From contig OX327703.1 of assembly GCA_946807835.1 (NCBI GenBank), positions 5,091,501 through 5,155,500 of the forward strand: DNA of 64,000 nt. Reading direction: 5' to 3'. The notes beneath the pieces are model-generated. The model saw nothing but the letters and a program-made list of their open reading frames with translations, ran no database searches and was not told the DNA's origin. Of the stretch, positions 10,740 to 23,830 are shown one piece after another. Origin of the DNA: Ailanthus altissimus (lineage: Eukaryota; Streptophyta; Magnoliopsida; Sapindales; Simaroubaceae). The position numbers were made by a program, and so were the translations under genes. How positions within the stretch are numbered: position 1 is the stretch's first letter; every line of letters begins with the position of its first letter.

Positions 10740-12550
10740 GGATGGAAAATTTCGAGTTTAAAAATGTTTGAATCATATTCGAACTTATTTGAAATGCTTG
10801 TCACACTTTTTAGGTCAAGATCATTCTCAACCCGACTTTGGGTTGGGATGGATTGGGATAGAAATTTTTTAATTTTTTATATTTAAATGGTGTAGTTTTG
10901 ATTTGGAACAAGTCGAGAATTCTCAAATTAATTTTTAAAATTTTTTAATTTAATTTGAATTTAAATTTAAATTTAAATTACGTTAAATGTTATTATTCTA
11001 AATTTAATATAAATTTAGATTACGTGAAATATTATAATTTGATTAATTTTAAAATTGATTTGTTTCAAATCTAATTACATTAAATGTTGTAATTATAAAT
11101 CAAATTTCGAATTGAAATACGTTAAATATTATAATCTAAAATCTTGTTTTGATTTCAATTATATTAAATATTATGAATTTGAATTTGAATTACGCTAAAT
11201 GATATTATTTAAAATTCAATTACGTTAAATATTATAATTTAATTAATTTTGAAATCGATTTGTTCCAAATTCAATTACGTTAAATATTGTAATTTTAAAT
11301 TTAATTTTTAAATATTATAATTTTAAATCATATTTCAATTTTAATTACGTTAAATGTTATTATCACAAATCTAATTTTGATGTTAATTATATTAAATATT
11401 ATAATTCTAAATCTAATTTTGAGTTTAATTACGTTAAATATTATCGATTTGAATTACGTTAAATGTTATTATTTCAAATTCAATTATGTTAAATATTGTT
11501 ATTTAATTAATTTTAAAATTGATTCATTTCAAATTTAATTACGTTAAAATTTGTAATTTCAAATCTAATTTTGAGTTGAAATACGTTAAATATTATAATT
11601 TCAAATCTAATTTCAAGTTTAATTATGTTAAATATTATCGATTTAAATTACACTAAATGTTATTATTTCAAATTTAATTACGTTAGATGTTATAATTTGA
11701 TTCATTTTGAAATCGATTAATTCTAAATTCAATTACAGTAAATATTATAATTTCAAATCTATTTTTAAGTTGAAATATGTTAAATATTATAATTTTAAAT
11801 TCTATTTCAATTTTAATTAGTTTAAATGTTATTATTTCAAATCTAATTTCAGTGTTAATTACATTAAATATTACAATTGTAAATCTAATTTTAAGTTCAA
11901 TTACATTAAATATTATTGAAATACCCGGGTTTAGGAAATAAAAAAATAAAAAAAATAGCTCGTGCCTTTTTTTCCTCAATACAAAAATAATAATTTTGAT
12001 TTTGTAAAAACATATAAAATTCTCATCACTATCAAATTTAAATAATATGCTTATAATTCTAAGCCGATATTATTCATATGTTGTACAAAAATAAAGGCGA
12101 TTGAGATATAGATTTATGGTGTATCACTATATTTGATTCAATAAATTTTTTAACTTATCAATAATTATTTTTAAATTATTTGTATTCGGGACTCAAGATT
12201 ATTGATTTGGATTATTAGTAATTTAAGAAAAATATATATGTATAACAATATACGTAGTTTAAATTTTTTTTAAAAAAAAAAAATAAAATGACAATCAATG
12301 TATTAGTATAAACATGCTCGTAACTAATGTAATTTGTGTTATTACAATATTATTCCGACACCCAATCTTATTCATTTATTTTAAGAAACAAAAAAATCAT
12401 GTTTAATAAAAATAAAAATAAATACTTGGGTTCGGGATTAAATTTTTTGTGCTAATGAATACCGAATAGATACCCATTTTCTTCCCGACTTAAAAATTCA
12501 GAACGAGTCAAATCGAATCGAGACGAGAACGGGAATTCCGCCCACTCCTA
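10740..12550. mobile_element. Possible nested non-autonomous element around the AT array
   Basis: The AT tandem array is bordered by islands of a different style: about 10745-10860 (with CCCGACTTTGGGTTGGGATGG) and about 12410-12550 (Ser/Arg-codon-like CGAATCGAGACGAGAACGGG, ending GCCCACTCCTA). The right end, read in reverse, begins TAGGAGTGGGCGG, which resembles hAT-type termini. I could not find a matching left end or target duplication, so the class is unproven. Confidence 0.3.
10960..11930. repeat. AT-rich tandem array (ACGTTAAATATTATAATTT family)
   Basis: A word close to AATTACGTTAAATATTATAA recurs every 35-60 bp. Groups of words repeat as a higher-order unit starting near 10976, 11187, 11454 and 11645, recognisable by AATTACG-TTAAATGTTATTATT followed by a GAAATCGATT or AAATTGATT word. 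Copies are strongly diverged. The array has no coding potential. Confidence 0.75.
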
Positions 12551-12639
12551 ACCCTCTCAAGCTTTTCTCCACCATCATCCCAAAATCAATAACAACAGTA
12601 GCCATAAAACATCTCATTCTTCTCCTTTTCAAACTCCAC

Positions 12640-12870
12640 ATGGTGTCCAAGCCAAAACAAAATGCTTCTATCTAACAACTCCACCTTCGCTGCTGGCTTC
12701 CAAACGAAACCTGATTCTCCAAATCTCTTACTACAACATCTCAGAAAACAATAAAAACATCATTATCTAGTCTGCTAATGACAAATTTTTCATCACCAGC
12801 AACCCAATAGACTCGCTCCTCTTTTAAATTGTAACCAATGGCAAAAATCCTGCAAAACCCACCTTGCCTT
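12640..12870 (+). pseudogene. Fragment of an S-domain (bulb-lectin) receptor-like kinase
   Basis: In one frame the sequence reads SQNKMLLSNNSTFAAGF. After a frame change it reads YYNISENNKNIII, then a stop, then SANDKFFITSNP. This is the order of the bulb-type (B-type) lectin domain at the N-terminus of G-type lectin S-receptor-like kinases: a S-NSTFAAGF strand, then the WYYNISE...VWSAND strand. The invariant Trp of that WSAN motif is replaced by TAG, one frameshift and a later TAA also break the frame, and no kinase or transmembrane part follows. It lies inside the inverted termini of the 10.5-13.5 kb element, so it is probably a captured fragment. Identity rests on motif recall. Confidence 0.6.
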
Positions 12871-13527
12871 TTATCTTTACGCTGCTGCCAAAATCAATTT
12901 CTCCTATCTTCTTCCTTCTCCGTTCTATCTTAATTTCTTAAAAAAAATAAAACCTTAATCCGCTTTATTACCTGGGGTTTTCTCTTTAGTAGTTATTATA
13001 TGATAGTGAGCCATCAAAGTGTTTAGGAGTGCTTTAAAATTTGAAGTTATTCCTTAGATTCCTATCATCGTCAATTGTCAATTTCAGAAAGGGAAACCAA
13101 TTCTATTAATTTATATTATTGGAGACTAGCTTCGTGCCATTTATGTTCTGATTAGGTAAGATTGTATCTGTAGTTTGAGTAAAACTTTTTCAGTTTCCAT
13201 ATATACAAGATTTCCATCATCATTTAAAATAAGGTTAGTAGAATTTGGATTGGCAATTGCTAGTTCTAGATTTGGCCATCTCCGATATTTTCCTAATAAA
13301 AAAAAATTATCGTTTACATTTTAGTTTGATAAAGTTTTCTATAGGTTTTTCTGGTTTTATTGAAAATTTTACTTTTCATAATTGATGTCGAATGTATAAG
13401 TTTACCCTTTTGGCCGTTTAAACAGGCGTTAATTGTTAATGACGGTGGTATTTTTGGGTATTTTTAAAAATAAAGTGATTAACTTATCCATTTAGGTAAA
13501 TTATGAGGGTCCGTTTGCTTTTTACCC

Positions 13528-16500
13528 AATTCTTAATTACAAAGGGTAGTGTAATGCGTATGAAGTTAAAATATTTCAATTAATGTGTTATTAATTAATA
13601 ATTATTATATGTCAAGTAATTATTAATTATTAATTTTTATTCAATAAATATATTAAATGTTACACCAATTAGAATCTAAATTATGTAAGCTTGTTCTAAA
13701 AGAAACTATGTAGGCTTAATATTGTTAAACTACAAAATTACAAAACTACAAAAGCTTAAGAATTAGTACCCTATCCTAAGTTAAGTCTACTTAAGCTTTT
13801 ATGGATCTTCTGACATATGTTAGTACTTAGGTATATAGTGGTCAAAATCTATTTATTTATTTTTTTATCCATCGCCAATTACGTATTCGTGTTTACTTAG
13901 ATGGCGTTTAGGAGAATATCAATGATTCAAAGCTTAATTAACACAAATTCTATTACTGAAAATTTTACTAAAATAATTATAGGGATATTATTATTAATAT
14001 CTTTAAGGTATAATTTAATTTTTTTAATATCTACAAATTTAAAAAATCAACAATAATATTTAATTTTTGTAAAATATGCATGAATACTCAATCGTTAGTA
14101 ATCTACCGTTAAAATTACTAAATTCAAGAGTAATCAAGTTATTTCACACTTTAAATATTTAAATTTTTTTTAAAAAATAAATAATATAATAAAATAACAA
14201 TAAAATTATAAAAAAGTGAAAAATAAACAACTAGGCATTTCGGCGTCCAAAATAATTGCTGGAGCAACGACCATTTTGGCCGTTGGAGCATTGGCCATTT
14301 TGGCTACCGACCTTTTTTTTTTAATTTTGAAAGTTTATTTATTTATATTTTTTAATTTTATTTATTATTAATTATTAATTTATATTTTTAATTTTTATTA
14401 TTTTAAAGTATTTAAAAAATTTGTTTTATTTTTTAAAAGTTTATATTATTATTATTATTATTTTATTTTTTATTATTTTTTAAAGTTAAAATTTTGGAAC
14501 CAGAGTAAATTATTATCATGTTAACTTCGTTTAATGTGTAAAAGGTAATTTAATTATTTAATACTATTGACATGAAATTTATTTAATTTAATAAAATATT
14601 CATAACAATTGGTATTGGTGCATATTTCATTAAAAAGTTGTGTATTAGTATTGATTTTTCACACTTATAAGTATTAGAGAAATTAAATCATATCTCAAAA
14701 GTATTAATAATAATATCTCAAAAATATATACCGAAAGAGAATTAAAAGCAAATACACATTCAATTTATGCATCCTTAAAGCGTTGCCCTTTTAACTATTT
14801 AGTTGTTTTGTGAGGTTAATGTATATTCTTAAAAAAAAAAATTAAACAAAGAAAATGTATTGAATGAAGAAACTTGAAACTATATCAGAAAAACAAAAAA
14901 AAAAAAAAAAAAAGTTCTATCCTAAAATCCGCAAAAATCTCTCAACCCGATTTATATGTTAAATTAATCAAATTTAGTAAGCAACAATCACATCAATGGA
15001 TGTTATCTATATCTTCTTTTTTTTCTCATTCAATTGAAAAAAAAAAAAACAAAAGTATTAGATACTTGACCATAAGCATGACTGAATGGTAATTAAAACT
15101 CAACTAATATTGAAGTCATTAATTTATATCTACCCCTCTATTTCAGTCACCAAAAAAAAAGGCAATAGATATGATAGCAACTAATTTAGAAAATAAAACA
15201 CCAGCTCTCTCTTCCTTTCTTTTAAAAGGGAAAATGTCACTTTTGTTTTTGTTTTTGTTTTTGATTTTGTTTTTGTTTTTTTTTTCTTTTATTTCTATCT
15301 TCTTGGTCTTTATCTTTCTCTTTTGTTGATAATAATTTATTTTTTTTACCTCGGTTGGTGGTTTTTTGCGATCCAGATCTTGATATGAATTAGTTGTTTA
15401 TCTTCGGTTATCCAAATCTTGACATGGATTGAATCTTTGACTCTATGTTTTTTTTTTAATATTTAATAATCATGTTTCTTTTCATATCTGGAAACTTTAT
15501 TTGTTTAAATCTGATAGTTTGGAGAAAAATTTACTGTAAATTTATTTTGAAGGATCGAAAGAGTATAGAGTTATCTCCGAAGGAGCTCAATTTGTTATTT
15601 GGTAATAAAAATTATGGATACTTTTGTAAAAAAATCTTTACACATATGATTATATTTAATTTTTCATTTACTTATTGTAAAAGTTTTTTTCTCTAATTTT
15701 TTTATATGGGCTTTAAAATTATATTATTTATTGAATGAAATTAATATTTATGCTTCAAACGAAAAATAGCAACTAATAATTATAATTTTAAAATAAAAAA
15801 GAAATAAAATTTGGCTTTTCTTAACAATTTGTTTTTGGAAGAGAGAATTGGATTACAAGACTTTGATATTAATTAAAAGGTATAGTTATCTTTAGATTAT
15901 GACTGGTAATTTTTAGCAAAATATTTTTTGATGGGATTAATATTAAACTTTTATTTTTAATTAATTTTTCTATAAGTATATATGTAGTTACATACTAATC
16001 ACATATATCCAATTTTTAGATAAGAGAAACCCTCATTAACTCTATTAACTCAAATAAATTATTTTCATAAAAATTAGTGAAATTGTTCTGAATTAGGGGA
16101 GAATTACATTTTATAACAAGAGCAAAATTTGGTGTATGTACCCTAAACAAAGAAGGACCACCCCATTTGTTACCAATAACTGATCTTTCACATTTATTAA
16201 TACATATCATTGTTTTTAGTTATTTTATTTTTAATGTTTACATAGATTTGAGTGTGATCTATGATTCTTGGGATTTTATAATGATTTTGCTAATTTATTA
16301 ACTAACTTACTCACTCAAAAGTAGTGTGAAAAGTTCATATTTTTTGTTCAAAGAGTAGATTTCAAGAAGTGTAGCTTTGACCCATGAACTAAGTTAAGAA
16401 AAGAAAATATTTTAAAAAAGTATAAATCACATGGGCATATCAAATGTTGTTTTTTTTTCTTTGTCCAATTACATTTACATTATCTTTGGTCTTCACTACA

Positions 16501-16950
16501 ACACCCTTGAGTTATGCAATTAATGTTTCTGAAAATTGTCTAACCTACATGCTATTTGTTTTAGGGATTGCTTTTCTTGGTACATGATTTATTATTTGAG
16601 AACTCTTCTTATATCTAATTTTCTTATTTTGTTGGGTGATAATGTAATTAACATCATTTAAAAACATTTGTTATGTTTTTGCTAATTAATGTAAACAGAG
16701 GTTTCAAGAAGAGACAACCTAGAGGCTGCTCCAATTTCTCAAGATGTTGTGACCCATTTGAATTTTCCCCCCTTCTTTCAATGCCAAATTTGAGTGAGAC
16801 CCGTTTATTAGATAATTTATATGTTTTTTTTAACACTAATATTACATCAGATAATTTTTTGATTGAGACCCATTTGTTAGATAATTTATATGGTTTTTTT
16901 ACATTAATATTATATCAAATATCTATTATATAGTGTATACATCTATTGAG
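13528..16950. other. AT-rich intergenic sequence
   Basis: No supported gene. There are short poly(A)/poly(T) runs and several ORFs under 90 codons without recognisable features. A small GC-richer patch at about 14235-14312 repeats the word GGCCATTTTGGC and resembles, in style, the islands found in mobile elements elsewhere in the window. Confidence 0.5.
15239..15290. repeat. (TTTTTG)n microsatellite
   Basis: About seven imperfect TTTTTG units followed by a T-run. Confidence 0.85.
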
Positions 16951-17255
16951 ATTATACATCATTTAATATTTAAGTATACTTCAACTCACACTTTTATAAC
17001 GAGAGTATAACTTATAACTTACTCTTACAAGAAGAAAAAAATATCTACAATACTTTAAGCTACTACTAAGGCTCGAGCCTCTACCTTAAGTCAAAAAATG
17101 CACCAACTTTATTTGATTATACATCATTGAACACTTAAACATACTTGAACTCATACTTCTATAATGCAAGAGAAGAAAAATATTTACAATACCTTAAGTT
17201 ACTATTAAAACTCGAATTCTTAATCTTAAGTTAAGAAATGTACTAACCTACCATC
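16950..17255. repeat. Diverged tandem duplication (about 155 bp unit)
   Basis: Segments starting near 16953 and 17118 share the same order of words: TATACATCATT, CTTCAACTCA / CTTGAACTCA, AATAC-TTAAG-TACTA, CTCGA, CTTAAG and AATG-ACTAAC. The copies are clearly diverged. The function is unknown. Confidence 0.55.
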
Positions 17256-19635
17256 TGAACAAAATAGTTGGGTGTAGATAATTTATTAGGAGAATAAATG
17301 ATAAATTTTTCATTTGAAATGAAGTGTTCCTCTGTGTTGATATTTTTATGGTAAAAAATTGTCTCTCTAAACATATATAATTATATTTGATATTTTAATT
17401 ATTTATTTTCAAAGTTTATTTATACAATTTTCGCTCTAAGTAACTATTATGTATTATTGTTTTATTTTAAATAAAATTAGTACTTATGCCTAAAAAGTTA
17501 AGACTCATTAAAAAAAAAACCCAGCATAATTCCTAAAAATCCATTTTTCTTTTTTACTTAATTTCAAAAAGTACTTTGATAAGACTTTCTTATAACTCAT
17601 GTACACATTCATCTAAAAAACTTCTAAAAGTACTTTAATAAGATTTTCTTACACATTCATCTAAAAACCTGAAAACCTAGTTAGTCATAATACCCAAAAG
17701 TACTTTCTCTTCCAAAAGAGCTTATATTCTCCAAAGTCACTATTTATGCTATCAAAAATAATTTTAATAAGACTTTATCTTTAACGAGATTTCATATTTT
17801 TTTTCAAAAATATTTTTAACAAGGCACAAGCTTATTTAATTGAAGATTTTTTGCTTCAATAAAATCTTATATATTCATCTAAAGAAAAACCACTATAGTC
17901 TTTTTTTTAAAAAAAACCACTAGTCAAAAAGTATTTTTAATAAGACTTTGCCTTAAATGTGACCTTATATATCCATTTAAATTCATTAATCATAATAATG
18001 ATTATGATAGAAGAAATAAAAAATTCAATTGAATGACATGATGTGCACACACTACTCACAATAAGATGGCAAGTGTTTTTTTTTTTTATAAGAGTGTTAG
18101 GATGACAAAATGCTATGTTGAAATGAGGTTTTTTTAGGGCCGAATAGAGTAGAAATAAAATAATTTTTATGACAATAAGGCAATGCATAAGAAAAAATTA
18201 TTTCTCAAATTATCAATGGGACCGGGATAAGTTTAAGGCTTTCTGCTCTGTCTCCGCTTCATTACATATGAATATATAGAATATTTTTTTTTAAAAAAGT
18301 TTAATTATATTGTTAAACTAATTAAAAAATATTATCTCAATAAAATTAATAATAAACTAAAAGTGTGTTTATTTGTTATGTAGGAATAAATCCTCATTTT
18401 CATGGATTTTGATGAGAGAAGGTGAACAATTAACAAAAAAAAAAATAATGATGCTAAATGGCATTAGAATAGTATTTAAAATTTTTATTATTTATTTAAC
18501 AATTTGTTTACTTTTAACATTATTGAAGGACATTATCATATTGTTCTAGTTTGTTTGATTCTTTTTTAAAAAAAAAACAATCATAATATAGTCAATGTAT
18601 TGATTAATTTTGATATTGTTAAAATTTATAAATATAAATTAATAAAAGTAAGAAAATACGGTGAGAATAAAAAAGCTATTTTTTTGCATGGGAATTCTCT
18701 ATCTTTGCGCTAAATTTAATGAAAAATAAGATTTAAAATATAAAAAAAATGAGGCAGAATATAAAAAGAGTTACTCCACTTTTGCTCCGCCCCATTACCA
18801 TCCTTAATGAGAGTAGTAAAATGAAATGAATTTTGATATATATAAGTGATTTCAACTAATTTCGAAAGTCCTTTTGTTTAGTCTTAAAAAAAATGAAATA
18901 AAAGATTGGCATCATTTTCTTTTTTATTTTTATAAAAAAATAATGACATCAATTCATTCAATGAGTATAAAAAGTACCTATCATACCCATCCCTTTTTAA
19001 GTTTTATAGTTTTTTTTAGATGAAATTTTCCAATACTTATGCACTTTAAAGTTTATGCAAAATGAAATTACTCCACCTTCCAAAATAAACTTAACCAAAT
19101 ATATGAGACCAATATTTAAGATTTAAAATTCTCAAGACAACATAACATAATAAAAGCTATATCATGTATTGTTTGCCCCAGTCTTTTATTACAAGTAGTT
19201 TATTTCAAAATAAATGTGTGTAAAGTTAGATTTTAATGAATGAATGTATACATGACGTGATGGGAATACTCTCAGAAGAATAAACTCCCACAAATAGGAA
19301 ACATCACCCTTATTTTGTTATGCAGGAGTGTTGTGTTTCCTCCATTTTTAAACAATATGGAAGCACGCACCCATTCACTTCTTATAAATACGACTGTTTT
19401 TTACTTAGAAATTTTAAAATAAAACAGCAGTATTGAATAGATAATTACAATTCATATCATAAACATATAGAATAAAATTGAATAATGCAACACTTGAGCG
19501 CTTACTTAAATAATAAGTTTTATATATTTTTTTTAGTTTAAGTTAGAAATTTGAATTTTAACGAATGTTAAAATAATTTAATTATTTTTTCTTTTTTGTA
19601 AAGATTTTATAGGTTGAGTAAAATGTGTCAATGAT
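17256..19635. other. AT-rich intergenic sequence
   Basis: Only short spurious ORFs and homopolymer runs. The phrase AAAAGTACTTT-AATAAGA-TTTTCTTA recurs around 17565-17710. No gene or defined element is recognised. Confidence 0.5.
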
Positions 19636-19815
19636 ATAAAGTGATGTTTTTGATAATCTCAATTATATAATTTAATAAAATATTTAATAATATAATTTTA
19701 TATGATATCAATGTTAATATATATGTAATATTTTTAATAATTTCGATTGTATAATTTAATAAAATATTTAATAATATAATTTGATTAATATCAATAACAA
19801 TATATACATAAAAAA
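19636..19815. repeat. Tandem 90-bp repeat, also present near 35.7 kb
   Basis: Two adjacent copies share AATCTCAATTATATAATTTAATAAAATATTTAATAATATAATTT-type order (19655-19725 and 19740-19815). A dispersed relative at about 35733-35830 shares ATAAAGTGATGTT, then a TCTCGATTGTATAATTTAATA word and the following ACATAAAAAAA. Presumably a small interspersed repeat. Confidence 0.6.
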
Positions 19816-20870
19816 ACTGAATAATTCTTATAACTTTTCGAACTGTTAACACCCCTCTAAATTACATATTGTGATTCAAATGTAAACTTTTTTTTGGGGT
19901 TAAAAAAGATGGTATTTAGATCATGTTGCATGGTAGTTTAACATATAATATTTGATACAATTTTATTTGTATGTCTTGAGATTCAAACTACTTTTTGAGT
20001 GTGAGAGGAAAACTCAATGTAAAATTTTTAATAGGTTGCCGACAAGTAGTAAAAAAAACACCACTATTGAGCCCCGCAAAGAATTAAGGCTTGTTATCAT
20101 TTCGAGTGATCTTTTTGCGTGTAACTCCATGTTACAAGTTGCCATGATTTTAGGGTCGAAAGAGAAAATAAAAATTACCATGAATTTTTTCGAACAATAA
20201 TTTAAAAAAATATATATATATCCTTCAAATTTTGAATAACATTTTGGTCTTAAAAAACTAAATTTCAAATATAAAAATACATTTATCTATTTTACTTTGT
20301 GCAATATAAATGAAATAAGTTTAATTAGATGAATTTCACTACCTACATAAAAACAATTTGTCTAAAATATAAGATGTGCTTACCAAGTTCATTGATCGGC
20401 CCTATGAAGTCCCAATGACATTAAAAGAAAAATATCAAATAGACTCTCTTATTAATAAGTTCGATTAGTTTGGATGGTTAATATTTTATGCCTTTTTTAG
20501 TGTTTAAATAACTTTTCTATTATTATAAAGCATAAATAATTAACTTTGGACTTTGACACAAAACATGTTTCAAAATTACATACATAATTATTATTATTAT
20601 TTAAATATACGGCGAGTTTTGGTTGGAACAAACTATCACATGCATGGAATGGAAGTGAGGCAAAGCAGTATTTTAGCTTTGCTTAGTTGTGGTGTTTTGA
20701 AATTCACTTCTCTAAGAACTGCACAAAAAATATTGGATCTTATGCTTCGGTCCTCTCTCTCTCTCTCTCCCGCGATGCAGCTTTGTCTTTCTATGCATCT
20801 TTCAACAATTTTGATTATGGATCTTAGAAATGAGTTTTAGATTTTCCATAAAGAAAGAAAAACATCAATC
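19816..20870. other. Intergenic sequence with a CT microsatellite
   Basis: No supported gene. A (CT)n tract lies at about 20753-20770. The ORFs of 82-95 codons here have no family features. Confidence 0.5.
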
Positions 20871-20879
20871 AATCAAGAA

Positions 20880-23830
20880 AGATAGACGGCAGGATTTTTT
20901 TTATATTTTGGTTGAATCAATGAACCCTGATTTAAGGTGAACTAAATTCGAAGATTAAGAAACAAGAAATCAGAAAATGAAGAATTAAAGAAACTACAGA
21001 CAAAGACGAAGTATTAACGAAGTTCAATAGTGCCTGGCCAAAAAACAAAGAATCATTTATGCTCTTATTTCAATCAGGATTTGAGGAATACATTCTTGAT
21101 ATTACAAGCTTTACAATGCTTTTCTAGAATCAAGAAAAATGATTAAGAATCTAGTTAATTATAGCTTCTGAAATACTGTTGTTGATCAGCTTGTACTACA
21201 ACAAAGACCCAGAAAACTAATTAATTTAACAACCCAAAACAGTGTTAATAGACTTTAACTAACTCCCTACTAATTCTAACCTAAAACTATATTGCTGTCA
21301 GCAATTAATTCTGAATTGATTTTTAATCACCATTATTACGATCTCCATTTTGATTCTAAATGAATAAGTATCACATCAACCTGCTTGACAAATTGCTTCG
21401 GTTGGTTCACTTGCTATTAACACCAAACAAGTTTGAATAAAACTTGTTTTGAATTGATTTTTAATCACCATTATTACGATCTCCATTTTGATTCTAAATC
21501 AATGAGCATCAAATCAACCTGCTTGACAATTTGCATCGGTTGCTTCACTTGCTACTAACACCAAACAAGTTTAAATAAAATTTAAACTTGGTTAAGAGTA
21601 GAGCCTTGGTCATCATGTCAACTGGATTAATGGAAGTGAGAATTTTGATCAAATTTACATATCCTTTTATAATTTGACCTTGAATTGCATTTTGATGTCA
21701 ATATGTTTTGATGCTTCATAGAACACTTAATTTTATTCAATTATATGACATTGTGACTATCACAAAATACATTTACTATTTGATCCTCCATTGCTAGTTT
21801 AATAATTAATCCCTTCATCCATATTGCTTCCTTAATTACCTCTGCACTTACCAAATAATCGGCTACAATTATTGATAAAGCAATAATAGGCTGCAACACA
21901 ACCTTTTAGCTTATACAACACTATTTCAGAGTGAATAAAAAGCTAGTTAGTGATCTCCTTTTGTTCAAATCACCAACATAGTTAGCTTCTACACACCCCT
22001 TGGTACATTTAGCATCTAATTCATTATTTTTGAACAAAAAACATAGTTAGATGTGCCTTTTGGGTACACACTAGTGTTTATAGCCTGGATTAGCCATATA
22101 TTTGATTACTAGACTTCCGGTATGGGCAATATCAGACCTTGAATATATTATTGCATACATGATACATCCAATAGCAATTGCATAGGGGTTTTCAACATCT
22201 TATGTTTCTCTTTTTCAGTGGATGGAGATTGTGTTGTTGAGAGTTTAAAGTGCATGGCTATAGGAGTGTTCACAGGCTTCGTATGTACCATTTTAAATCT
22301 ATCCAGCACCTTTTCAATGTATCTTTATTTCAAACTCTCCGCACAAGATTTTCTTCAATTTGTTTGAGTTTAGTTATGTCATGACATACTATGAGTATAT
22401 CATTACATACAGGAACATGTAAATGAGTCTTGCACTATTCAATTCTCTGAAGTAGACACAACTATCATAATAACTCTTTATGAGTTATTTTTTATCATAA
22501 AATTATCAAACCTTTTGTACTATAGTCTTGGTGATAGCTTAAGACTATACAATAATTTCTTAAGCAAGCATACATGACTTCTTTCCCATAAAGCATAAAA
22601 TTAGGTGCCTAAGCCATGTAGATATTTTCTTTAAGATCTCTATGTAAAAATATAGCATTTACATCCATTTATTTTAGATGCAATCACAAATTTAAATAAA
22701 GCCTGTAAGGTTTTGATAGAATAGCGTTTCACCACCGGTGAGAGAATTTAATTGAAATCTTCATATTCTTATGTGAATATCCCTTTACTACCAACTTTGC
22801 TTTAAACTTGGTTGACTCTACTTCGTGGATTCCTTCTTTAACTTTGAAGATCCATTTGCAGCCAGCTATCTTCTTAGTTGGTGGTTTAAGGACCAATTCC
22901 TAAGTTTTATTCTTTATGAGAGAATTGATTTCTTCAATTATTGCTTGTTGCCATTTTTCTTTATTATTACTCTTTACTGCTTTAATATATATCTTAGGTT
23001 TTTCAATGTCTATTTCATTAGGAACATTGAATGTATATGCAATGAGATCAGCATAACCATATCTTTCAAAGGGATTTACTATTCTTTTTAGTCTCTCCCT
23101 TGCCAATTGATATTTGTCTAATTGCTCTCATGGTGACATCTGTTAATTGATAGGAGAATGACTATGAGCTATTGACAATCTAAACTATGATTTCGGTAAA
23201 GTGGATTGTGAGTTTGAATCTAAACTATAATCGTTAGAGCATGAGCAATTATTTCTTGAATGCTCTACCTCAAATTTAATCACTTCATTTCTTTACTTAA
23301 TGTTACTTGCTTATATTTGATATGTGTTAATGACTTCTTTTAATAATAGAGCTTTATTAAATATTACATCCTTATTGATCACTACTCTTGGTGGATTCAA
23401 ATTAGTACACCACACTTTGTAACCCTTAACTCCATCGAATAACCAACAAAAAATCTTTCAACATCTCTTGATTCTAATTTAGCTTGTTTAACATGGACAA
23501 AGGAAGGTGAACTAAAAATTCTCAAGTGTTCATACTTTAGAGTGTATTCAGACTACTTCTCTTCTTATTTCTTAAAGTCTATTACTGAATATGGACTTCT
23601 ATGAATTAGGTAAGTCATTTTCATGACAACCTCAACCCAAAACATTTTTAATAGGCCTTCATTTAACAACATACATCTTACCTTCTTCAGAATGGTCCTA
23701 TTCATTCTCTCAATAAGACCATTTTGTTGTGGGGTTGATTAACTGTCTTGTGCCTTTGTTGGACAAAATTCTAAGTTAAGAACTTTAAACCATTATCAGT
23801 TCTCAGCATTTTAATCCTTTTTTCCGGTCT
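20880..23830 (-). mobile_element. Ty1/copia retrotransposon relic (antisense)
   Basis: Read on the minus strand, remnants of copia polyprotein appear in the right order. An integrase-end motif STPQQNGLIERMNR is encoded at about 23700-23742. A variable region ends with KEKWQQAIIEEINSL (about 22900-23106). Then comes the reverse-transcriptase start KKIAGCKWIFKVKEGI (about 22831-22899), followed by a decayed RT/RNase H stretch to about 21600 with many stops and frame changes. The gag end (right side) is missing and no clear LTR pair was found, although the left end near 20880-21310 may be LTR or 3' non-coding sequence. The element is inactive. Confidence 0.75.
21313..21588. repeat. 138-bp tandem duplication inside the copia relic
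   Basis: GAATTGATTTTTAATCACC starts at 21313 and again at 21451. The two copies match closely through ACCAAACAAGTTT and differ at a handful of sites. Confidence 0.85.

Larger units (their letters stand above)
10470..13527. mobile_element. Candidate Pack-MULE with degenerate inverted termini
   Basis: The segment 10470-10580 is an imperfect inverted copy of about 13400-13527. Shared blocks in the same order include GGGCCCTATAATTTG against GGACCCTCATAATTT, ATACTCAAAAATACT against ATACCCAAAAATACC, and a GTTTGAACGG / GTTTAAACGG inner border. The outer flanks are T-rich and only roughly alike, so the target duplication is eroded or the borders are a few bases off. The interior contains a nested AT-rich repeat block and a host-gene fragment (S-domain receptor kinase, about 12640-12870). 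A host-gene piece between MULE-like termini defines a Pack-MULE. The MULE assignment here rests on terminus form only. Confidence 0.55.

Noticed and set aside
11683..11979. 98-codon minus-strand ORF, Ile/Phe-rich
   Set aside because: It is a translation of the AT tandem array, hence a repetitive peptide.
20553..20840. 95-codon ORF
   Set aside because: AT-rich random frame running through a CT microsatellite. No protein-like conservation pattern.
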